Shown: positions 1 through 4,582 of the stretch, one piece after another
Numbering within the stretch: the first letter of the stretch is position 1
Layout: each line of letters opens with the position of its first letter
DNA from: Bifidobacterium breve
GTDB taxonomy: Bacteria > Actinomycetota > Acidimicrobiia > IMCC26256 > PALSA-555
Direction: 5' to 3'
DNA: 5,041 nucleotides
Assembly (NCBI GenBank): GCA_945889545.1
Contig: CAMDCC010000229.1
Span: 1 to 5,041 of the forward strand
Translations under genes and position numbers: made by a program
Notes under the pieces: generated by a model
Databases searched by the model: none
What the model saw: the letters and a program-made list of their open reading frames with translations, nothing else
What the model was told of the DNA's origin: nothing

Positions 1-240
1 CTCGGTAGCAGTGAAGAACGCGGCGGCCGACTCCGCGTCTGACACATCAAGCTGGTGGACGAAGGGGGTTCCGCCGGCATCTCGCACGGACGCCGCGGTC
101 TCTTCGAGGCGCTCGAGTCGGCGACCCCCGAGTGCCATCCGCCACCCGAGCTTCCCGAGCTCGACGGCGATCGCGGATCCGATGCCGGAGCCCGCTCCCG
201 TGACGATGGCAGTGCGTTGTTCGTCCACGGCGTCAGACAT
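1..240 (-). CDS. Short-chain dehydrogenase/reductase (SDR), N-terminal part, cut by the left window edge
   Basis: This reading frame starts at ATG (complement of 238-240) and stays open for 80 codons to base 1, so the C-terminal two thirds of a normal ~250-residue SDR lie outside the window. The classical SDR cofactor signature TGAGSGIG is at residues 14-21, directly after the first beta strand (TAIVTG). GGRR at residues 38-41, at the end of the second strand, has basic residues of the kind that often favour NADP(H), and LDVSD at 64-68 matches the conserved aspartate that contacts the adenine ring. SDRs oxidise alcohols or reduce carbonyl groups. The substrate cannot be read, and the catalytic Ser-Tyr-Lys residues are not in view. 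The gene is divergent from a TetR regulator with only 55 bp between starts, so it is a likely target of that regulator. There is no clear Shine-Dalgarno sequence before the ATG. Family call is firm; function is open. Confidence 0.9.
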   Translation of the reverse strand, partial: MSDAVDEQRTAIVTGAGSGIGSAIAVELGKLGWRMALGGRRLERLEETAASVRDAGGTPFVHQLDVSDAESAAAFFTATE

Positions 241-274
241 TAGAGCGAGCCCGGAGCCGAGCCGAGGAAGGGGA

Positions 275-293
275 GCGGCCGGTAGCCTGCCGC
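275..293. promoter_or_regulatory. Candidate TetR-family operator (19-bp imperfect palindrome)
   Basis: Around a centre at base 284 the sequence reads GCGGC-c-GG-tag-CC-t-GCCGC. Seven of nine symmetric positions pair, in arms GCGGC/GCCGC and GG/CC. It lies between the divergent SDR and TetR genes and covers the putative -10 element at 283-288, the place where an autoregulating TetR dimer would block transcription. Size and symmetry fit TetR-type operators. In such GC-rich DNA some symmetry arises by chance, so this is a candidate only. Confidence 0.4.
283..288 (+). promoter_or_regulatory. Candidate -10 element for leaderless transcription of the TetR gene
   Basis: TAGCCT fits the actinobacterial -10 pattern TAnnnT and is followed by exactly 7 bases before the GTG start at 296. 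Transcription would then begin at or next to the start codon. No Shine-Dalgarno sequence is at usable distance: the purine-rich GAGGAAGGGGAG lies more than 20 bases upstream. No recognisable -35 hexamer is present. The call rests on spacing and a short motif. Confidence 0.35.
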
Positions 294-295
294 GC

Positions 296-934
296 GTGAC
301 CTCGGAAGTCGTCGCCCTCGATGGCCGTTCCCTTGGCAAGCGGGGCGCGGCCACACGCCGAAGGCTGCTCGACGCGACCGCCACCCTGCTCGAGACGCAC
401 GGTGTGCGAGACCTGCGGGTCGTCGACATCGCACGCGAGGTCGGGACGTCGCCTGCGACCTTCTACCAGTACTTCCGCGATGTGGAAGAGGCAGTGCTTG
501 CACTGGCGGCTGAGGTCGGCGAGGACCTCGCACCGATCGGTGAGCTCCTGGCGCGTCCCTGGGAAGGCAGTCACGGGCTCGCCAGCGCGCGCGAGCTGGT
601 CGACGCCTTCGTCGGATACTGGGACGTCCACCGTGCAGTGCTGCGCACCCGCAACCTCGCGGCACAGGAAGGCGATCACCGGTTTCGCACCGTGAGGATC
701 GACGCGTTGCGTCCGTTGCGCGAGGGGTTAGCCGCGAAGGTCGAAGAGGCGCAGAAAGCCGGACGGGTGGCACCGGAGATCACACCCATGGCCGCCGCCG
801 CGGCGCTCGCCGCGATGATGGAGCGGATGGCTGCGTTCCATGTGGAGCTCGAGCTCTGGGGAGTGGAGCGGCGCGACCTCGTGGAGACGACGGCGCGGAT
901 CGTGTTTCAGACTGTCACTGGGTCGTTGGGCTGA
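296..934 (+). CDS. TetR/AcrR-family transcriptional regulator
   Basis: The protein has 212 residues, a normal length for the family. The N-terminal DNA-binding domain begins with GKRGAATRRRLLDAT (residues 14-28). The helix-turn-helix is IAREVGTSPATFYQYF (45-60), with the typical recognition-helix ending TFYxYF. The rest is a helical ligand-binding and dimerisation domain with no signature that identifies the ligand. The frame is open further upstream, but that part is antisense to the SDR coding region. GTG at 296 is the best start because it gives a standard TetR N-terminus and leaves a 55-bp divergent promoter region. The likely role is repression of itself and the SDR gene in response to a small molecule, by analogy with divergent TetR pairs. 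The last 20 bp overlap the 3' end of the convergent Ppx/GppA gene. The C-terminal helix carries a VELELWG segment that recurs in the neighbouring protein. Confidence 0.92.
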   Translation: MTSEVVALDGRSLGKRGAATRRRLLDATATLLETHGVRDLRVVDIAREVGTSPATFYQYFRDVEEAVLALAAEVGEDLAPIGELLARPWEGSHGLASARELVDAFVGYWDVHRAVLRTRNLAAQEGDHRFRTVRIDALRPLREGLAAKVEEAQKAGRVAPEITPMAAAAALAAMMERMAAFHVELELWGVERRDLVETTARIVFQTVTGSLG

Positions 935-1067
935 CGACTGCGCCTCTGGTCGACTCCGCGCCGTCTCGCTCCGTTGCGCTGAACTGCACGGTGAGCTCGA
1001 GGTCGCGGCCGAACGTCTTTTCGAAGAGCTCGCGTTTGCGACGCGCGCCCCAGAGCTCGAGTTCCAC
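842..1067. repeat. Inverted repeat pair flanking the convergent tetR/ppx junction
   Basis: The 20 bases at 842-861 (in the TetR gene) match the complement of 1048-1067 (in the Ppx/GppA gene) at 19 of 20 positions. Each arm contains CTCGAGCTC, and the first contains a perfect 12-bp palindrome GAGCTCGAGCTC (845-856). In both genes the arm encodes VELELWG in the sense frame. The arms are 186 bp apart, centred slightly to the right of the overlapping gene ends. This may be chance from codon bias and a shared acidic-hydrophobic helix pattern, or a long-range RNA stem in readthrough transcripts. Confidence 0.6.
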
Positions 1068-2498
1068 GTCGCGCGACGTGCGAACCTGGATCACCACCAA
1101 CGAGGGACCGACGCGAACCTCGATGCCGTCGACCGCCTCGGCGCGTCCCCGGTCGAGCCCGTCGGCGACGCGCAGCAGCGCGGCGAGTCGTCGGAGCCGC
1201 CCTTCGTCGACGAGTCCGTAGTCGTCGCCGGGCGACGGGTTCCCGCCCCGGTGCCATCGACCGATCGCGGCGAGCAGCTGCACCTCGTCGGGGGCGAAAC
1301 CGCGCAGCCGTCCGTTCTGAATGAGGTAGGCGCTGTGTTTGTGGTGGCCCGACGGTGACACATGTTCGCCCACGTCGTGGAGCAGGGCGGCGTACTCCAG
1401 CAACTCGCGGTCGTCGGCGCCGAGGCCGTGCAACTCCTGTGTGCCGTCGAACAGCTCGAGCGAGAGCTTGGCCACCTGGCGCGCGTGCGGCTCGTCCCAG
1501 TTGCAGCGGCGAGCGAGCCCTTGCACAGACGCACGTCGGAGCGCTCGCGGGTCGTCGGACCAGTCTTCGGGTTCATGACGGTGGATGGCGTCGAGCACGA
1601 TGCCTTCGCGTAACGCCCACTCGCTCACCGTGAGCGCGGAGAAGTCGAAGAGCTCCATGGCCGTCGCGAGGAACATCGAGCCGGCAACGATGAGGTCGAC
1701 CCGGCGCGTCTCCAGACCTCGCATGCGCAGTCGTTGGTCGGCCGTCGACGCGATGATCTCCTCGTGCAATGCCTCGAACTCGTCGCGCTCGAAGCTGAGC
1801 TGGTTGAGGGAGATCGGCACGTCTTCCTTGCGCCGTTCCGCAACCATGTGGGCGAGGTCTTCCAACGTGCCGCTGCTCCCGACGGCGAGCTTCGGTGCGA
1901 ACGGGGCGACCGCCTTGGCGACGGGGGTGAGCACCTCGATGAGGTGTTCACGGATCTTGCGTCGGTCGTCCTTGTCGAGCGGGTCGCTCGTCACGAACGC
2001 GGCAGTGAGCCGACCGACGCCGAGGTTCTCGCTTGTTGCCCACTTCACTCCGCCCGAGTCGCCGACCATGATCTCGACGCTCCCGCCGCCGAGGTCGAAG
2101 CACAACGCGGGCGATGGTTCGAGCAAGACGCTCGCTCGAACCGCGCCGAAGATCAACTCGGCCTCGCGCCGACCGCTGATCACCTCTACGTCGACGCCGG
2201 TCTCCCGCTCGATGCGGTCGACCAGCTCGTCGCCGTTGGATGCCAAGCGGATGGCGCTGGTCGCGCAGGCGTGGAGCTCGGTCGCGCCGGCAGCATCGGC
2301 CACCCGCTTGAAGTGCCGGACGGTCGACACTGCGGTGTCCGCGGCAGCCTTCGGGATGTGACCCTGGCGGGTGACGACGTCGCCCAGCCGGATCATCGCC
2401 TTGTCGCGCGTCAGCGCCTCGAACTGCCCGTCGGGATGCACGTCGGCAACCAGAAGGTGGAACGAGTTGGTGCCGAGGTCAAGCGCGGCGATGCGCAC
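915..2498 (-). CDS. Long-form Ppx/GppA phosphatase (exopolyphosphatase / pppGpp phosphohydrolase family) with C-terminal HD domain
   Basis: From the GTG start at 2498 the protein has 527 residues, close to the ~500 of long Ppx/GppA proteins. Two actin-like (ASKHA) lobes carry the nucleotide/phosphate motifs: DLGTNSFHLLVAD at residues 7-19, SGRREAELI at 108-116 with the expected catalytic glutamate near 112, FDLGGGSVEIMV at 134-145, and GSSGTLEDL at 207-215. The C-terminal domain, from about residue 315, has HD-type features: H338, the dyad H374-D375 in LLHDVGEH, the histidine-rich SGHHKHSAYLI, WHRGG with H416, and LLRVADGLDR with D446. The family removes terminal phosphates from polyphosphate or converts pppGpp to ppGpp in the cytoplasm; sequence alone does not separate these. 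A TTG three codons upstream (2507) is also possible. GTG is preferred because MRIAALDLGTNS is the usual family N-terminus and a TAGGTT element sits 7 bases before it. The gene ends inside the convergent TetR gene. Confidence 0.93.
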   Translation of the reverse strand: MRIAALDLGTNSFHLLVADVHPDGQFEALTRDKAMIRLGDVVTRQGHIPKAAADTAVSTVRHFKRVADAAGATELHACATSAIRLASNGDELVDRIERETGVDVEVISGRREAELIFGAVRASVLLEPSPALCFDLGGGSVEIMVGDSGGVKWATSENLGVGRLTAAFVTSDPLDKDDRRKIREHLIEVLTPVAKAVAPFAPKLAVGSSGTLEDLAHMVAERRKEDVPISLNQLSFERDEFEALHEEIIASTADQRLRMRGLETRRVDLIVAGSMFLATAMELFDFSALTVSEWALREGIVLDAIHRHEPEDWSDDPRALRRASVQGLARRCNWDEPHARQVAKLSLELFDGTQELHGLGADDRELLEYAALLHDVGEHVSPSGHHKHSAYLIQNGRLRGFAPDEVQLLAAIGRWHRGGNPSPGDDYGLVDEGRLRRLAALLRVADGLDRGRAEAVDGIEVRVGPSLVVIQVRTSRDVELELWGARRKRELFEKTFGRDLELTVQFSATERDGAESTRGAVVSPTTQ

Positions 2499-2505
2499 GC
2501 ACCCC

Positions 2506-2511
2506 AACCTA
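2506..2511 (-). promoter_or_regulatory. Candidate -10 element for leaderless transcription of the Ppx/GppA gene
   Basis: On the minus strand TAGGTT (complement of 2506-2511) fits TAnnnT and is separated by 7 bases, GGGGTGC, from the GTG at 2498. This is the same arrangement as at the TetR gene. A transcript starting at the GTG would have no leader. The alternative reading is that GGTAGG nine bases upstream serves as a weak ribosome binding site. No convincing -35 is visible. Confidence 0.35.
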
Positions 2512-2517
2512 CCGGTA
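2510..2517. promoter_or_regulatory. 8-bp palindrome in the divergent ppx/aldehyde dehydrogenase promoter region
   Basis: TACCGGTA is perfectly self-complementary and lies in the 57-bp gap between the divergent starts, overlapping both candidate -10 elements by one or two bases. Symmetry does not continue cleanly outside the core. It could be the core of a shared operator, but eight bases is too short for confidence. Confidence 0.2.
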
Positions 2518-2521
2518 CGCT
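2516..2521 (+). promoter_or_regulatory. Weak candidate -10 element for the aldehyde dehydrogenase gene
   Basis: TACGCT fits TAnnnT and would give a start of transcription near 2528 and a leader of roughly 27 bases, enough for the Shine-Dalgarno sequence at 2545-2548. No recognisable -35 precedes it. The short gap leaves few alternatives unless transcription begins inside the Ppx/GppA gene. Confidence 0.25.
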
Positions 2522-2544
2522 GCGCGTCTTCCTGACATCGAGAC

Positions 2545-2548
2545 GGAG
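2545..2548 (+). promoter_or_regulatory. Ribosome binding site of the aldehyde dehydrogenase gene
   Basis: GGAG lies 7 bases before the ATG at 2556. It fixes the start within a frame that is open for some 800 bases further upstream, opposite the Ppx/GppA gene. It is the only clear Shine-Dalgarno sequence before a gene start in the window. Confidence 0.7.
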
Positions 2549-2555
2549 TTCAACG

Positions 2556-4031
2556 ATGGCCGAAATCCAGGCAGAGTCCCGCATGTTGATCGACGGCAAG
2601 CTCACCGACGCCGCTTCCGGGCGCACGTTCACCAACATCAACCCCGCGACCGAGGAAGCGATCGGCGAGGTCGCCGACGGTGGCGCCGAGGACGTGGACC
2701 GAGCGATCGGCGCGGCACGGCAGGCGTTCGACGAGACCGACTGGTCTTCGAACCGGGAGCTCCGCAAGCGCGGGCTCGAGCAGCTCAAGGCTGGGTTGGA
2801 GAATCACCGTGAGGAGCTGCGGCCGCAGATCGTCGCCGAAGTCGGTTCCCCGGTCGCACTCACGTACGCGGTGCAACTCGACTCATGCATCGGTGACCTC
2901 CAGTGGGACATCGACCAGATCGACGCCTATCAGTGGGAGTACGACCTCCCGGTGCACGAGTTCATGGGGAGCACGAGCCTGCGCAAGGTGATCCACGAGC
3001 CGATCGGGGTGTGTGGCGCGATCACGCCGTGGAACTTCCCGTTCATGCTCAACCTGTCGAAGCTCGGCCCGGCGCTCGCGGCCGGCAACACGATGGTGCT
3101 CAAGCCTGCGCCCGACACGCCGTGGAGTGCCACGGCGATCGGCCGGATCATCGCGGAAGAGACCGACATTCCTCCTGGTGTCGTGAACATCGTGACGGCG
3201 GGCGACAAGGCCGAGGTGGGCGAGGTGCTCACCGGCGACCCGCGCGTCGACATGATCAGCTTCACCGGCTCGACGATGACGGGGCGTCGGATCATGGCCC
3301 GTGGGGCCGAGACCCTGAAGCGCGTGTTCCTGGAGCTCGGCGGCAAATCGGCGAACATCTACCTCGACGACGCCGACTTCGCGAGCACCGTCCCGGGGAG
3401 TGCCATGACGTGTACGCACGCCGGTCAGGGCTGCGCAATCACGACGCGCATCCTCTTGCCTGAGTCGCGCTACGACGAAGGCGTCGAGCTCCTGAAGGCC
3501 GCGTTCGAGGCGCTCCCGTACGGCGACCCCACCGACGTCAGCAACCTGATGGGACCGCTGATCAACGAGCGTCAGCGCGACCGTGTGCTCGGCTACATCG
3601 AGAAGGGCAAAGCCGAAGGTGCCAAGCTCCTCGTCGGTGGCGGACGGCCGGCGGCGTTCCCGAAGGGGTGGTTCGTGGAGCCGACGCTGTTCGTCGATGT
3701 GGATCCCGACTCCACGATCGCGCAGGAGGAGATCTTCGGACCGGTGATCGCCGTCATCAAGTACACCGACGACAACGACGCCGTGCGCATCGCCAACAAC
3801 TCGAGCTATGGCCTCTCCGGTGGCGTCGTGTCGGCGTCGCTCGATCGAGCCATGGCCGTCGCCCGGCGCATCCGGACCGGCACGGTCTCGGTGAACGGGG
3901 GCATGTGGTTCGGGCCCGACGCTCCGTTCGGTGGCTACAAGGACAGCGGGATCGGCCGGGAGCATGGCGTTGCTGGCTTCGAGGAGTATCTCGAGACAAA
4001 GACCGTGGGGATGCCGGCGCCGATCGGTTGA
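2556..4031 (+). CDS. NAD(P)-dependent aldehyde dehydrogenase (ALDH superfamily)
   Basis: This complete 491-residue enzyme oxidises an aldehyde to a carboxylic acid in the cytoplasm. All core ALDH features are present: PWNFPF with the oxyanion asparagine N160; KPAPDTP with cofactor-binding K183; FTGSTMTG at 236-243, the Rossmann-fold turn; LELGGKSANI with general base E260; GQGC with catalytic nucleophile C293; and EEIFGPV with ribose-binding E392. The C-terminal part has the usual PFGGYKDSGIGREHG. The position that is often glutamate in strictly NAD-dependent enzymes is proline here (P186), so cofactor preference is open. The sequence style (LIDGKL...NPATEE...GQGCAITTR) resembles, from memory, mycobacterial AldA-type enzymes of broad or unknown substrate. 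It is divergent from the Ppx/GppA gene, 57 bp away, and is followed after 84 bp by a small secreted-protein gene. No operon partner reveals the substrate. Confidence 0.95.
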   Translation: MAEIQAESRMLIDGKLTDAASGRTFTNINPATEEAIGEVADGGAEDVDRAIGAARQAFDETDWSSNRELRKRGLEQLKAGLENHREELRPQIVAEVGSPVALTYAVQLDSCIGDLQWDIDQIDAYQWEYDLPVHEFMGSTSLRKVIHEPIGVCGAITPWNFPFMLNLSKLGPALAAGNTMVLKPAPDTPWSATAIGRIIAEETDIPPGVVNIVTAGDKAEVGEVLTGDPRVDMISFTGSTMTGRRIMARGAETLKRVFLELGGKSANIYLDDADFASTVPGSAMTCTHAGQGCAITTRILLPESRYDEGVELLKAAFEALPYGDPTDVSNLMGPLINERQRDRVLGYIEKGKAEGAKLLVGGGRPAAFPKGWFVEPTLFVDVDPDSTIAQEEIFGPVIAVIKYTDDNDAVRIANNSSYGLSGGVVSASLDRAMAVARRIRTGTVSVNGGMWFGPDAPFGGYKDSGIGREHGVAGFEEYLETKTVGMPAPIG

Positions 4032-4094
4032 GGCTCAGGGCTCCGACCCTTCACCCGATTCAGAACCCGAGGCTGGGGGTCAAGACTCAGCGCC

Positions 4095-4127
4095 GTGTGT
4101 GCCGATCATCCCTTGATGGGCACGCGT
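4095..4127 (+). promoter_or_regulatory. Hairpin overlapping the start codon of the proline-rich protein gene
   Basis: Bases 4099-4108 pair with 4114-4123 (GTGCCgATCA against TGATgGGCAC): nine Watson-Crick pairs, one G-G mismatch and a 5-base loop TCCCT. In RNA the stem can extend by G-U and G-C pairs to 4095-4127. The ATG at 4116-4118 lies in the 3' arm. It could limit translation of the downstream genes, or act as a terminator for the aldehyde dehydrogenase transcript, although no U-run follows. It could also mean that the true start is elsewhere. Confidence 0.4.
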
Positions 4128-4580
4128 CGGCGACGTCACCCCGCGGCCGTGACGCGAGCGGCCTGCGCGGCCGGAAGCACCACGTTGATGGGTGTCGTCG
4201 TGGCGTTTCTCGCCATCACGGCACCGGCCGCGTCGAGCACGCCGCCGTCATCGGTGGCCGTGGGTGCCTCGCCGACCACGGTGGTGTCGACACCCGGTGC
4301 CACGACGCCTACGACGTTCGTTGCGACGGCGGTCGCGGGAGCGGGTGGATCGTTGCCGCCACCTACCGGCCATTCCTCGGGTGCAACCCGGCCCACGTCG
4401 GCGACGGTTCCAGGGCCCGCGGCACCTCCCACACCGGCGGGCTCCGTCACGCCACCGTTGGCGCCTGCACCGACATCGCCGCCGGTCACTGCGCCGCCCC
4501 CGCCACCTCCTCCTCCGCCACCACCACCGCCGCCCCCGCCACCTCCTCCTCCGCCCGATTGCTGCACCGGCGGTAGCTGA
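4116..4580 (+). CDS. Small exported proline/threonine/alanine-rich protein with a polyproline tract
   Basis: I do not recognise this 154-residue protein as a named family. The N-terminus looks like a signal peptide: basic RRRR (residues 4-7), a hydrophobic stretch TLMGVVVAFLAI (23-34), then small residues APAASS where cleavage is plausible. There is no lipobox cysteine. The mature part is low-complexity Pro/Thr/Ser/Ala/Val with no sign of a folded domain, as in cell-wall-spanning linkers. Residues 127-147 are 21 consecutive prolines, followed by the C-terminus DCCTGGS with two adjacent cysteines. An SGAT tetrapeptide is at 88-91. The stop codon overlaps the ATG of apbE by one base, so the two are probably co-translated. 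G/C-rich third positions and this overlap support real coding. The start is uncertain: ATG 4116 keeps the basic N-region but lacks a Shine-Dalgarno sequence; GTG 4095 and ATG 4188 (GGAAG 10 bases upstream, no basic residues) are alternatives. Confidence 0.65.
   Translation: MGTRRRRHPAAVTRAACAAGSTTLMGVVVAFLAITAPAASSTPPSSVAVGASPTTVVSTPGATTPTTFVATAVAGAGGSLPPPTGHSSGATRPTSATVPGPAAPPTPAGSVTPPLAPAPTSPPVTAPPPPPPPPPPPPPPPPPPPPPDCCTGGS
4492..4555 (+). repeat. Tandem duplication within the polyproline-coding tract
   Basis: Bases 4492-4519 recur without change at 4528-4555: 28 bases at a spacing of 36, exactly 12 codons. The unit runs CCG CCC CCG CCA CCT CCT CCT, then CCG CCA CCA CCA CCG. Because the synonymous third bases match, the tract grew by duplication of a 12-codon block rather than by selection on proline alone. 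The minus strand is GG-rich every third base and could form a guanine-based structure. Confidence 0.85.
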
Positions 4581-4582
4581 TG
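4578..4582 (+). promoter_or_regulatory. TGATG stop/start overlap coupling the proline-rich gene to apbE
   Basis: The TGA stop (4578-4580) shares its last base with the ATG of apbE (4580-4582). Such overlaps commonly give termination-reinitiation coupling. There is no strong Shine-Dalgarno sequence before this ATG: the nearest purine-rich stretch is CGGCGG about 10 bases upstream, so translation of apbE probably depends on ribosomes arriving through the polyproline tract. Confidence 0.7.

Noticed and set aside
11..295. Upstream extension of the TetR frame.
   Set aside because: It is antisense to the SDR N-terminus and would add about 95 residues of low-complexity Ser/Arg/Pro sequence to a family with a short N-terminus.
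1734..2555. The aldehyde dehydrogenase frame stays open for over 800 bases upstream of its start.
   Set aside because: This stretch is antisense to the well-supported Ppx/GppA gene and encodes no recognisable domain. Open antisense frames are expected at this GC content, and GGAG before ATG 2556 fixes the start.
2883..3965. Minus-strand open frame of 360 codons opposite the aldehyde dehydrogenase gene.
   Set aside because: It is rich in Arg, His and Asp with no domain, as expected for the mirror of a GC3-biased gene. The plus strand has every catalytic ALDH residue.
4045..4081. Possible terminator after the aldehyde dehydrogenase gene (GACCC...GGGTC).
   Set aside because: Only 5 pairs with a 27-base loop and no T-run. 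The hairpin at 4095-4127 is better, and even that is not a clear terminator.
4492..4555. CRISPR-like or satellite repeat.
   Set aside because: The repeat is in frame, encodes only proline, and has two overlapping-type copies without unique spacers.
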